A stretch of DNA of 64,000 nucleotides from Rhizobium leguminosarum (GTDB lineage: Bacteria; Pseudomonadota; Alphaproteobacteria; Rhizobiales; Rhizobiaceae): the NCBI RefSeq assembly GCF_004123835.1, contig NZ_MZMU01000024.1, forward strand, positions 186,001 to 250,000. The letters run 5' to 3'. Below, piece after piece: positions 54,377 through 62,743 of this stretch. Under the pieces are notes generated by a model. That model ran no database searches and was not told the origin of the DNA. It saw nothing but the letters and a program-made list of their open reading frames with translations. The position numbers and the translations under genes were made by a program. Position 1 is the first letter of the stretch. Every line of letters begins with the position of its first letter.

Positions 54377-55393
54377 TTAGATCAGGCCGGCGGCCGTCAT
54401 CAGTTCGACGACCTTCTTGCTGTCGAGGGTCGAAGCTTCGACCTTCGGCGCATTGAGATCGGCAAGCGGAGTGAGCTTGTCGTTGGAAGGAGCATCCTTG
54501 CCGATGGCATATTCATAGGAGGTGCCGTCCTTGAGAACTGCCTGGCCTGCCTTACCGGTGACGAACTTCAGGAAAGCCTGGGCTTCCTTCATGTGCTGCG
54601 TGGACTTCAGGACGCCGCCGCCCGAAACGCTGACGAAAGCGCCCGGATCCTGGTTCTTGAAGTAATGCATGCCGACATTCTTGCTGTTCTCGCCGGTTTT
54701 CGCCTGATCGCCGAACCAGTAGTAGTGATAGATGACCGCGCCTTCGACTTCGCCCGCATTGACGGCCTTCATGGCGACGCTGTTGCCCTTGTAGGGGGTG
54801 GCGTTGTCCTTGAGGCCCTTCAGCCATGCCTTGGTGGCATCTTCGCCCTTCAGCTGCAGCAGGGCTGCGACGATAGCCTGGAAGTCGGCGCCGGCAGGTG
54901 CCGCACCCCAGCGGCCCTTCCAGGCCGGATCCTGGAGGTCGAGCAGCGACTTCGGCAGCTTGTCTTCGGTGAGCTTGGTCTTGTCATAGGCAAAGACGGT
55001 GGTGCGGGCGGCAATTCCGGTCCACATGCCGTCAGCCGGGCGATATTGATCCGGAACCTGATCCAGCGTTTCCTTTTCGATGGGAGCGAAGAGGCCCGCG
55101 CCATCGACCAGCGTCATGGCAGGCGAATTCTCGGTCAGGAAGACATCCGCCGGAGAGGCGTCGCCTTCCTGGATGATCTGGTTGGCGAATTGCATGTCGC
55201 TGCCCTGGCGCATGGTGACCTTGATGCCGGTCTCCTTGGTGAAGGCATCGATCCATTCGCGGCCCAGGCTCTCGTGCTGGGCATTGTAGACGACGAGACC
55301 TTCGTCCTGCGCATGCGCGCTGCCCGCAAGCGCGGTGGCGGAAAGAAGCGTAGCGGCAAGCGCGAGGGAAAAACGGTTAAGAGCAGTGTTCAT
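54377..55393 (-). CDS. fbpA: Fe(III) ABC transporter substrate-binding protein
   Basis: A 338-residue periplasmic ferric-binding protein with a Sec signal peptide (MNTALNRFSLALAATLLSATALAGSAHA). EGLVVYNAQHESLGREWIDAFTKETGIKVTMRQGSDM and the tyrosine pair in GAVIYHYYWFGDQ (typical Fe ligands) identify the FbpA/FutA type. The start at 55393 is preferred over 55429 because the signal peptide begins there. An iron-responsive-operator-like site lies 63 nt upstream. Confidence 0.92.
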   Translation of the reverse strand: MNTALNRFSLALAATLLSATALAGSAHAQDEGLVVYNAQHESLGREWIDAFTKETGIKVTMRQGSDMQFANQIIQEGDASPADVFLTENSPAMTLVDGAGLFAPIEKETLDQVPDQYRPADGMWTGIAARTTVFAYDKTKLTEDKLPKSLLDLQDPAWKGRWGAAPAGADFQAIVAALLQLKGEDATKAWLKGLKDNATPYKGNSVAMKAVNAGEVEGAVIYHYYWFGDQAKTGENSKNVGMHYFKNQDPGAFVSVSGGGVLKSTQHMKEAQAFLKFVTGKAGQAVLKDGTSYEYAIGKDAPSNDKLTPLADLNAPKVEASTLDSKKVVELMTAAGLI

Positions 55394-55455
55394 GATGGCC
55401 TCCGTAGCGATGTCACCCGAGCTCTCCAAGGGCGATTAGAGGCGTATATTTTTCC

Positions 55456-55470
55456 TGACTACCAATTTCA
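55456..55470. promoter_or_regulatory. Candidate iron-responsive operator (IRO, RirA type) upstream of fbpA
   Basis: TGACTACCAATTTCA fits the TGA-N9-TCA iron-responsive operator described for RirA-controlled genes in rhizobia. It lies 63 nt from the fbpA start codon, where repression would block a promoter. A single match of six fixed bases can occur by chance; context raises the odds. Confidence 0.55.
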
Positions 55471-55549
55471 AGTTTGGCTTGACCGGAAAAGACATCACAA
55501 TATCTTGACCAAATATTTCATATTACCAGGGAATAAATCTTGCTTTGGC

Positions 55550-55580
55550 AAAAAAGGCGGCACTCCCTGGAAGCACCGCC
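55550..55580 (-). terminator. Rho-independent terminator after the ALDH7 gene
   Basis: On the minus strand GGCGG..CTTCC pairs with GGGAG..CCGCC and is followed by TTTTTT, 20 nt after the stop codon. Confidence 0.85.
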
Positions 55581-55600
55581 TTCCCGTTCGCGAGCCGGAT

Positions 55601-57139
55601 TTATTCGACGTCGAATTTGACGCCCTGCGCCAGCGGCAGCGTCCTGCCGTAATTGATCGTGTTGGTGGAGCGGCGCATATAGGCCTTCCAGGCATCCGAG
55701 CCGGATTCGCGGCCGCCGCCGGTTTCCTTCTCGCCGCCGAAGGCGCCGCCGATCTCGGCCCCCGATGGCCCGAGGTTGACGTTGGCGATACCGCAATCCG
55801 AACCGCGCGCCGAGACGAAGGTTTCGGCCTCGCGCATGTCGTTGGTGAAGATCGAAGACGACAGCCCCTGCGGCACGGCATTGTGCAGCGCCAGTACCTC
55901 GTCGAAATCGCTGTACTTCATCACATAGAGGATCGGCGCGAAGGTCTCGTGCTCGACCGGGCCGGTCTGATCAGGCATTTCGACAAGCGCCGGGCGAACG
56001 TAGAAGGCCTCGGTCGAGCCGGTTTCGACGCGGTCGCCGCCGGTCACCGTGCCGCCGGCCGATTTCGCCTCACCAAGCGCTGCCTGCATGTTCTTAAAAG
56101 CCTGGCCGTCGATCAACGGTCCTACAAGCGTGCCGGTCTCGAGCGGATTGCCGATGGTGACGGAGCCGTAGGCCTTCTGCAGGCGCGGCACCAGTTGGTC
56201 GTAGACGCTCTCATGCACGAAGAGACGGCGCAGCGTCGTGCAGCGCTGACCGGCCGTGCCCATGGCGGCGAAGGCGACGCCGCGCAGCGTCAGGTCGAGA
56301 TCGGCCGTCGGGCAGACGATCGCCGCATTGTTGCCGCCGAGTTCGAGAATGGCGCGGGCAAAACGCTGCGACAGGCGCGGACCGACGGCGCGGCCCATCG
56401 CCGTCGAGCCTGTGGCGGAAACCAGCGGGATCTTCGGATGATCGACCAGCACTTCGCCGACCTCGCGGCCGCCAATGATCAGCGTCGAAAGATTGGCCGG
56501 TGCGCTACCGCCCTCGGCGACGAAACGCTTCAGCGCCTTTTCGAACAGCGCCTGCACGGCAAGCGCCGTCAGCGGCGTCTTTTCCGAAGGCTTCCAGACG
56601 GTGGAATTGCCGCAGACCATCGCAAGCGCCGCATTCCACGACCAGACGGCCACCGGGAAATTGAAGGCGGAGATGATGCCGACCACACCGAGCGGATGCC
56701 AGCTTTCCATCATCCGGTGCTCGGAGCGCTCGGTGGCGATCGTCAGGCCGTAAAGCTGGCGGGAAAGACCGACGGCGAAATCGCAGATGTCGATCATCTC
56801 CTGCACTTCGCCCAGACCTTCCGAAGTGATCTTGCCGACCTCGATCGAGACGAGGCGGCCGAGCGCCGCCTTGGAGGCGCGCAGTTCCTCGCCGAGCAGG
56901 CGGACCAGTTCGCCGCGCTTCGGCGCCGGCACGCCACGCCATTCGAGGAAGGCCTGGTGCGCCGCTTCGATCGCCGCTTTCGTCTCGGATACGGAATGTT
57001 CCCTGAGTTTGCCGATTTCCTTGCCGGTGACCGGCGAGGTGACGGAAAGCGTGCCGCCGTGATAGCGGCCGGCATCGACGCCGAGTTCGGCAAGCAGCTT
57101 GGCGGTTTCGGTGGCGAGATCGAGGACGGCGATGGTCAT
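55601..57139 (-). CDS. amaB: ALDH7-type L-2-aminoadipate semialdehyde dehydrogenase
   Basis: A 512-residue NAD-dependent aldehyde dehydrogenase of the antiquitin (ALDH7) class. The general base/Asn region is ISAFNFPVAVWSWNAALA, the catalytic Cys lies in GQRCTTLRRL, and KITSEGLGEVQEMIDICDFAVGLSRQLYG is diagnostic for the class. It oxidises 2-aminoadipate 6-semialdehyde to 2-aminoadipate in lysine breakdown. It is adjacent to the FAD oxidase gene upstream (26-nt gap) and in the same cluster as HglS, which supports the assignment. The start at 57139 (MTIAVLDLATETAKL) is chosen over 57217. Confidence 0.87.
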   Translation of the reverse strand: MTIAVLDLATETAKLLAELGVDAGRYHGGTLSVTSPVTGKEIGKLREHSVSETKAAIEAAHQAFLEWRGVPAPKRGELVRLLGEELRASKAALGRLVSIEVGKITSEGLGEVQEMIDICDFAVGLSRQLYGLTIATERSEHRMMESWHPLGVVGIISAFNFPVAVWSWNAALAMVCGNSTVWKPSEKTPLTALAVQALFEKALKRFVAEGGSAPANLSTLIIGGREVGEVLVDHPKIPLVSATGSTAMGRAVGPRLSQRFARAILELGGNNAAIVCPTADLDLTLRGVAFAAMGTAGQRCTTLRRLFVHESVYDQLVPRLQKAYGSVTIGNPLETGTLVGPLIDGQAFKNMQAALGEAKSAGGTVTGGDRVETGSTEAFYVRPALVEMPDQTGPVEHETFAPILYVMKYSDFDEVLALHNAVPQGLSSSIFTNDMREAETFVSARGSDCGIANVNLGPSGAEIGGAFGGEKETGGGRESGSDAWKAYMRRSTNTINYGRTLPLAQGVKFDVE

Positions 57140-57165
57140 TGTCGTGTTTCCAATCTTATTGTGCT

Positions 57166-58449
57166 TTAGAAGCGGGCATCGGCGAAATGGGCGACCTGAG
57201 CGCCGGCTTCGTACCATATTTCCTTGAGCGCACGGAAGCTCGGTTCGCTGGGTGCCGTCAGCGGCAGCGGCAGATCAGCTTCCGGAAGCCGGCCGAGGAT
57301 ATGCTCCGCCAGCGTGCGGCCGAAGACCGTGCCGGGTGCAATGCCGCGGCCATTGTAACCCGAAAAGCCGACGACCCCAGGCGCGAATTTGTGGAAGCGC
57401 GGCAGCGCATTGTCGGTCATGCCGATCTGGCCATGCCATTCGCACTCGAATTCGACATCGCCGATCACCGGGAAGAGCCGCTTCAATGCGCGTTTGGCCC
57501 AGCCCTTGTGCACGGCAAGCCCGGTATTGCGCAGCGCCCCGACACTGCCGAAAACGAGACGGCCGGCCTCATCCATACGGAAGGAGGAGAGGATTTCCTT
57601 GGTATCCCACGCACCTTCCCGCCCCGGTAGGATCGACTGACGCAGATTATGGCCGAGCGGCACGGTGGCGAAATTGAAATAGGGCAGATAGACCTGTTCG
57701 TTGCGCACCTGCTCGAAAGGACCGGTGCTGTAGGCATCGGTCGCAACGATGATCCAGTCCGCGCTGACCGCGCCCCTTGCCGTCTTCACGATCCAGCGGC
57801 TGCCGTTTTGCTCCGTTGCAACGACCGGGCTGGACGTATGAATGGCGACGCCGGCCTTGACGGCGGCATGGGCAAGGCCGCGCGCATAGGCAAGCGGCTG
57901 CAACGTGCCGGCGCGTTTGTCGAGCAGAGAACCGGTATAGGCATCGCTGCCGATACGTTTTGCCGTTTCCGCCGCATCGAGCAGCGTCACGGCTGCGCCG
58001 CGGGCGGACCACTGCGCCGCGCGATCCTCGATCTCCTTCAGCCCATCCGCGCCGACCGCGCAATGTAGCGTGCCGTTCCGTTCGAGTTCGCAGGCAATCT
58101 GATGTTTGTCGATCAGCTCCATGACGAGCTTCGGCGCATTGCCGAGCAGATCGAGCAGACGTTCGCCATGCACCGGGCCGAGCACGCCGGGCAGATCGTT
58201 CGGCATCACCCACATGCCGGCATTGATCAGCCCGACATTGCGCCCGGCACCGCCGAAACCGATCTCCTTGGCCTCCAGCAACACCACCTTCGACCCGGCT
58301 TCGGCAAGATGCAGGGCGGAAGAGAGGCCGGTGTAACCACCGCCGACGATGACGACATCGGCCGATACCGTGCCTTCGAGAGGCGAGGTCGTCGGCGGTT
58401 CGGGCGCTGTCTTTTCCCAGAGGCCGTGGGAGCGCGGATCATTCAGCAT
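57166..58449 (-). CDS. FAD-dependent amine/pipecolate oxidase-like oxidoreductase
   Basis: A 427-residue DAO-family flavoenzyme. FAD binding is by VVIVGGGYTGLSSALHLAEAG, and GFGGAGRNVGLINAGMWV is a family mark. It resembles gamma-glutamylputrescine oxidase PuuB and L-pipecolate oxidase AmaA. The adjoining ALDH7 and HglS genes favour pipecolate oxidation to 2-aminoadipate semialdehyde (AmaA role), but sequence alone does not fix the substrate. Confidence 0.85.
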   Translation of the reverse strand: MLNDPRSHGLWEKTAPEPPTTSPLEGTVSADVVIVGGGYTGLSSALHLAEAGSKVVLLEAKEIGFGGAGRNVGLINAGMWVMPNDLPGVLGPVHGERLLDLLGNAPKLVMELIDKHQIACELERNGTLHCAVGADGLKEIEDRAAQWSARGAAVTLLDAAETAKRIGSDAYTGSLLDKRAGTLQPLAYARGLAHAAVKAGVAIHTSSPVVATEQNGSRWIVKTARGAVSADWIIVATDAYSTGPFEQVRNEQVYLPYFNFATVPLGHNLRQSILPGREGAWDTKEILSSFRMDEAGRLVFGSVGALRNTGLAVHKGWAKRALKRLFPVIGDVEFECEWHGQIGMTDNALPRFHKFAPGVVGFSGYNGRGIAPGTVFGRTLAEHILGRLPEADLPLPLTAPSEPSFRALKEIWYEAGAQVAHFADARF

Positions 58450-58517
58450 GGCTCAGTCCGATCAGAGCGAAGTCGCGGATACTCTAATGCATAAAAGAAG
58501 GTGTTGAACCTGCCATT

Positions 58518-59948
58518 TCACGCAACGGTCTTCAACGGCAAGCCCACAAGGCCGAGCGCCTCCAGTGCCGAATCCAGCGATGCCGCCTGGCGTTCGGCGT
58601 AGAGCGCTAGCTCGTCCTGGACGGTAGCGCCGAGTGCTGCCTCGAAGGCGTCGCGGTTCGAGCGGGTCGCGTAGTTCTGCTGCTGGTCGGTGCCGAGGTT
58701 CGACTGGAAGATGCCGGCCGCGCTGACGGGCAGGAAGTCTTCGTAGACGATCGGGGTGAAGGCGAGGTAACCCGAGGCGATCAGCGCCTCCGGATCACCG
58801 GGCAGGGGGCTGCCGGCCGCAGCGGCAATGCCCGCAGGCGTCGCCGAATAGCGGAAGAAGGCCAGCCCCTGGTCGCGCAGTTCATCCCAGCTGTCCGGCA
58901 GTGCCTTGAAACGCTCGGCGAGTTCGTGATCGTAGGCGCCGGCCTTGGCGCCGCCGGCGCCGACCTGCACCTCGCCGCGAACCGAGGCGAGCAGCTGGTC
59001 GTAAAGCGCCCGGCCCTTCGCCGTCAGCGCCACGCCACGCTGTTCGATCTCGCCGAAGCGGGCGGTATGCGTCCCTTGAATCGCACCGTCATCACCGGAA
59101 AAGGCGATCGTTTCCTCCAGCGCCTTGAAACTCGTCTGTCGCAGCAGGATATCGCAATGACGGCGCGGCGGCCCTTCGATGACAGCCTTCGGCGTGATGC
59201 CGCGTTCCGGCATGCGGGCCTGGACCGCGTCGATATCGAGCGTGCGCGGCGTCAGATGGTTGATATGCGGCCCCTTGAAGCTGACGACGTCGGCGATCAG
59301 CCGATGCGCATCATGCAGCCGCTTATAGGTGTCGGCGCTGACTGTCGCTTCGCCGTGCCAGCGGAAGGTTTCCAGCGCCTCGGCGACGAATTCCGTCGCT
59401 TCTGCCTCGGTCAGGCCGCCCTTTTGCTCGTGGCGCTCGATCAGCGCGACGGCGCGCGGCGTGTAGATCCGCCGTTTCGCCAGAATGGCTTCGGCCTCAC
59501 CGCGCAGCCCTTCGTCCTCGATCAGTTCCAGTCGCAGCAGCGAGGTGAAGACGCGGAACGGATTGATGTTGAGCGCCACCTCGTCGATTGGCCGGAAGCT
59601 GGTGGAATGAACCGGCACGCCGGCAACCGAAAGATCGTAGTACCCGACCGGCTGCATGCCCATGACCGCAAACAGCCGGCGAATGGTGAAGAGCTCGTCG
59701 GCCGTACCGAGCCGGATGGCGCCGTGACGCTCGACATCGATGCGCTCCAGCTCGCCGGCTTGGGCCAGGCGATCGCGCAGATCGGGATCCTTTTCGAGGC
59801 AGCCGGCATTCACATCCGCCACCAGTTCGATCAGCGTGCCGTATTGCGGCACCTCCGCCCGGTACATCTGCGACATCGCCTCGGTGAACAGCGATCGGAT
59901 GCGGTCTGGGGAAACGAAGGCTTGCGGCATTGGGAAACTCCGGCTCAT
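58518..59948 (-). CDS. hglS: 2-oxoadipate dioxygenase/decarboxylase HglS (DUF1338)
   Basis: A 476-residue DUF1338/YdcJ protein. The vicinal-oxygen-chelate-like core has VPVHSTSFRPID and GPHINHLTPRTLDID (probable Fe-binding His residues) and a later Glu in the ARFGEIEQRG region. HglS of Pseudomonas putida converts 2-oxoadipate to D-2-hydroxyglutarate, ending the D-lysine pathway. The ATG at 59948 is used; an ATG at 59930 is possible. It is the first gene of the minus-strand run and is divergent from the LysR gene. Confidence 0.87.
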   Translation of the reverse strand: MSRSFPMPQAFVSPDRIRSLFTEAMSQMYRAEVPQYGTLIELVADVNAGCLEKDPDLRDRLAQAGELERIDVERHGAIRLGTADELFTIRRLFAVMGMQPVGYYDLSVAGVPVHSTSFRPIDEVALNINPFRVFTSLLRLELIEDEGLRGEAEAILAKRRIYTPRAVALIERHEQKGGLTEAEATEFVAEALETFRWHGEATVSADTYKRLHDAHRLIADVVSFKGPHINHLTPRTLDIDAVQARMPERGITPKAVIEGPPRRHCDILLRQTSFKALEETIAFSGDDGAIQGTHTARFGEIEQRGVALTAKGRALYDQLLASVRGEVQVGAGGAKAGAYDHELAERFKALPDSWDELRDQGLAFFRYSATPAGIAAAAGSPLPGDPEALIASGYLAFTPIVYEDFLPVSAAGIFQSNLGTDQQQNYATRSNRDAFEAALGATVQDELALYAERQAASLDSALEALGLVGLPLKTVA

Positions 59949-60000
59949 TCCGTTTTTGCAGGATGAACCTCTTTACACGCGCGACAAAGCCGCAAATATC

Positions 60001-60035
60001 GCTATTTCGGAAATAGCCCATTCTGAAACGGAATG
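60001..60035. promoter_or_regulatory. Candidate LysR operator between hglS and lysR
   Basis: The 84-nt divergent gap holds a perfect 8-bp inverted repeat GCTATTTC-G-GAAATAGC (60001-60017) and CATTC-N7-GAATG (60019-60035), the latter overlapping the LysR start codon. LysR-type regulators bind dyads of this size and commonly repress themselves this way. Confidence 0.6.
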
Positions 60036-60941
60036 ACCATGCTGACATCAAGACGTTTTCTGCCATCGATTTCGCATCTCGCCGCCTTCGAGGCGGTTGC
60101 CCGCACCGGCAGCGTGACGGCAGCGGCGCGCGAACTCGATCTGACGCAGAGCGCCGTCAGCCGTCAGGTCAGCGCACTGGAGGAGCAGCTTGGCGTCGAG
60201 CTCTTCCTGCGCGAACGCCAGACCATGCGGCTGACGCTTGCCGGCGACGGATATGCCCGCGAGATTCGCGAGGCGCTGCGGCGGATATCGAGTGCCTCGC
60301 TGAACCTGCGCGCCAATCCGCATGGCGGCACGCTCAATCTTGCCATCCTACCGACCTTCGGCACGCGCTGGCTGGCGCCGCGCCTGGGGCGCTTTCTCGC
60401 CGCCAATGCCGGCGTGACCATCAATCTGGTGACCCGGCTTTCGCCCTTCGATTTCCGCCTCGATTCGATTGACGCCGCCATCCATTTCGGCCACCCGCAC
60501 TGGCCGGGCGCCGAACTCGCGCTTCTGATGTCGGAGCGCACGGTGCCGGCCTGCAGTCCGGATTTTCTGAAGCGATACGCGATCTCCGGACCGGAGGATC
60601 TGCTCGCCGTTCCGCTTCTGCATCTGACGACACGTCCCGACGCCTGGGAGCAATGGTTCGCCGGCAACGGCGTTTCTTTCGAAAGCGTGCACGGCATGCT
60701 CTTCGACCAGTTCGCCACGGCGGCGCAGGCGGCAATCGCCGGCCTGGGCGTCGCCCTGCTGCCGACATTCCTGATACAGGATGAGATCAGGCGCGGCGAT
60801 CTCGTCGCCGCTGTCGACCGTGAAATGGAAAGCCGCGAGCGCTACTATCTCGCCTTTCCGGCCGAGCGCGCCGATTATACGCCGCTTGCCGCCTTTCGCG
60901 ACTGGATCGTCGCAGAAGCGGCCGCCAGCCCGACTGCGTGA
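60033..60941 (+). CDS. LysR-type transcriptional regulator (GcvA-like)
   Basis: A 302-residue LTTR. The N-terminal winged helix-turn-helix is HLAAFEAVARTGSVTAAARELDLTQSAVSRQVSALEEQLG. The effector domain begins near residue 90 (GGTLNLAILPTFGTRWLAPRL), the GcvA/AmpR-type pattern. It is divergent from hglS and probably controls the lysine/pipecolate catabolic genes. ATGs at 60033 and 60039 are both possible starts. Confidence 0.92.
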   Translation: MTMLTSRRFLPSISHLAAFEAVARTGSVTAAARELDLTQSAVSRQVSALEEQLGVELFLRERQTMRLTLAGDGYAREIREALRRISSASLNLRANPHGGTLNLAILPTFGTRWLAPRLGRFLAANAGVTINLVTRLSPFDFRLDSIDAAIHFGHPHWPGAELALLMSERTVPACSPDFLKRYAISGPEDLLAVPLLHLTTRPDAWEQWFAGNGVSFESVHGMLFDQFATAAQAAIAGLGVALLPTFLIQDEIRRGDLVAAVDREMESRERYYLAFPAERADYTPLAAFRDWIVAEAAASPTA

Positions 60942-61009
60942 CGAACGGCTTGCATCGGCATGGCGCTTTCGACCATTATGCGCTCCAAACAACTTTGCAG
61001 GAAATCTCC

Positions 61010-61246
61010 ATGAAGCCGATCTTCGTCCAGCTCCAATGCGCACCCGGCAAGACTTATGATGTTGCCGACGCCATCTACCAGACCGAACTGGTCTCGGAGC
61101 TCTATTCGACCAGCGGCGACTACGATCTGCTGCTGAAGGTCTATATCGAGGAAGGCCAGGATATCGGCAAATTCATCAACGACAACATCGCCAATATTCC
61201 CGGCATCGTCCGCTCGCTGACGACGCTGACCTTCAAGGCATTCTAG
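61010..61246 (+). CDS. Stand-alone Lrp/AsnC ligand-binding (RAM) domain protein
   Basis: A 78-residue RAM domain without a DNA-binding helix-turn-helix: MKPIFVQLQCAPGKTYDVADAIYQTELVSELYSTSGDYDLLLKVYIEEGQDIGKFINDNI. Such stand-alone proteins bind amino acids and can modulate full-length Lrp proteins. Its position 68 nt after the LysR gene, near a lysine catabolic cluster, suggests amino acid sensing. CAGGAAATCTCC precedes the start at 61010. The stop codon merges into a repeat. Confidence 0.88.
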   Translation: MKPIFVQLQCAPGKTYDVADAIYQTELVSELYSTSGDYDLLLKVYIEEGQDIGKFINDNIANIPGIVRSLTTLTFKAF

Positions 61247-61346
61247 AGCAATTCCAGCAAAAGTGCGCAGCGGTTTTGCGTCCGGAATTGCTCGAAAACA
61301 AAAGAGATAGAGCGTTTCCGTGATTCGAGAAAAACGGAAACGCTCT
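61245..61346. repeat. Dispersed intergenic repeat, AGAGCAATTCC family
   Basis: AGAGCAATTCC ... GGAATTGCTC (61245-61294) and AGAGCGTTTCCG ... CGGAAACGCTCT (61311-61346) are two palindromes joined by an AAACAAAAGAGAT bridge. The whole is the inverse of 24898-24999. It begins inside the stop codon of the RAM gene. Confidence 0.85.
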
Positions 61347-61495
61347 GAATTCCCGTCAGACACGGTTAACCTTTTTCGCGAAGATTGGCCCTGGCAAGCG
61401 GTCGCCTAAACCGCGCCTTAACGCCGAGCATATCTGGTCGTTGTTATCACAGGCCCGCATCAGCGCGGGCCGGCACGTGTAGCGATAGGTGGAAA

Positions 61496-62674
61496 ATGTC
61501 GATCGTCGAGGCGGATAGGGCGCGCGCGAAGCCGCAGTTGGAAACGGCACCGCTGATTGTCCATGTCGTGCGCCAGTTCCTGCCCAATCGCGGCGGTTTG
61601 GAAGACGTCGTCGCCAATCTCGGCCGCCAGACCGTGCGCCGCGGCTATCGCGTGCGCGTCGTCACGCTGGATTCGCTCTTCACCGCGCCAGAGGACAAGC
61701 TGCCGCTTCGCGAAGATATCGACGGCATCGAGGTGGTGCGCATTCCCTGGTTTGGCACCAGCCGTTATCCACTGGCACCGCAGGTTTTCCGCCATCTCGC
61801 CGATGCCGATCTCGTCCATGTCCATGCCATCGACTTCTTCTTCGACGCGCTCGCCTGGGGCCGGCTGCTGCACGGAAAACCGATGATCGTCACTACCCAT
61901 GGCGGCTTCTTCCACACGCGGAAATACGCGGCGATCAAGAAGATCTGGTTCCGGACGCTGACCCGCGCTTCGGCGATGGCCTATCGTCGCGTCGTCTGTT
62001 GCAGCGCCTCCGACCTCAAGCAGTTTTCAGAAATCGTGCCCGACAGCCTGCTGATCGAAAACGGCGCCGATATCGGCAAGTTCGCCGACACCGCTTCACG
62101 CCGGGCAAAGCGCCGCATCGTCACGATCGGCCGCTTCTCGGTGAACAAGCGGCTGGACCACCTGCTCGATGCGATGGCCATGTTGAAGACCCGCCATCCG
62201 GAATGGCATCTCGACATCGTCGGCGCCGAATCCGACCTGAACCGGGCGGATGTCGAAGGCGCAATCGAAAGCCGTCATCTGTCCGGCCGCGTCACCCTGC
62301 ATGTGTCGCCCGAGAACGACACCATCCGGCGCATCATCGCAGAAGCCTCGATTCTCGCCTCCGCCTCGGAATATGAAGGTTTCGGCCTGGTGGCGCTGGA
62401 GGCGATGAGCGCCGGCCTCCTGCCGGTGCTGAACGCCAACGATGCATTTGTTACGCTTGCCGCCCGGCATCCCGTTCTCATGCTCGCCGATTTCACCAAT
62501 CCTGAGAGCGCCGCCACGGCGATCGAAGCGGCCCATCAAACTCTTTCGCGCCAGCCGGACGCCATTCGCGCCGAGCTTCTCGACGCCGCCCGCGGCTATT
62601 CCTGGGATATCGTCGCCGGACGTTACATCGATCTCTACAGATCGCTTGATGTCGTCGCCGCGAAAAGCATCTGA
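61496..62674 (+). CDS. Glycosyltransferase family 4 protein
   Basis: A 392-residue GT-B glycosyltransferase. The N-terminal domain has HVVRQFLPNRGGLEDVVANLGRQTVRRGYRVRVVTLDS; the C-terminal nucleotide-sugar domain has IVTIGRFSVNKRLDHLLDAM and SEYEGFGLVALEAMSAGLLPV (the E-x7-E motif). It probably transfers a sugar in surface polysaccharide synthesis. ATG 61496 with AGGTGGAAA upstream is the natural start. Confidence 0.9.
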   Translation: MSIVEADRARAKPQLETAPLIVHVVRQFLPNRGGLEDVVANLGRQTVRRGYRVRVVTLDSLFTAPEDKLPLREDIDGIEVVRIPWFGTSRYPLAPQVFRHLADADLVHVHAIDFFFDALAWGRLLHGKPMIVTTHGGFFHTRKYAAIKKIWFRTLTRASAMAYRRVVCCSASDLKQFSEIVPDSLLIENGADIGKFADTASRRAKRRIVTIGRFSVNKRLDHLLDAMAMLKTRHPEWHLDIVGAESDLNRADVEGAIESRHLSGRVTLHVSPENDTIRRIIAEASILASASEYEGFGLVALEAMSAGLLPVLNANDAFVTLAARHPVLMLADFTNPESAATAIEAAHQTLSRQPDAIRAELLDAARGYSWDIVAGRYIDLYRSLDVVAAKSI

Positions 62675-62696
62675 TCCTGTCTTCCTGCCGCATAAG

Positions 62697-62734
62697 CTAC
62701 AGCATTGCGCGTGTGAAACGACGCGGCGCTGTAG
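62697..62734. repeat. Short palindromic repeat, CTACAGC type
   Basis: CTACAGC (62697-62703) pairs with GCTGTAG (62728-62734), with inner GCGCGT..ACGCG arms. It corresponds to the ACAGCG...CGCTGT end of the 18094-18147 and 35429-35481 elements and lies between convergent genes. Confidence 0.65.
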
Positions 62735-62743
62735 AATCGCCGG

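Noticed and set aside
54593..57169. 858-codon open frame on the plus strand across fbpA and the ALDH7 gene
   Set aside because: It is antisense to two well-supported genes, spans their intergenic region including a terminator, and its translation is Arg/Asp/Gly-rich low-information sequence typical of shadow frames in GC-rich DNA.
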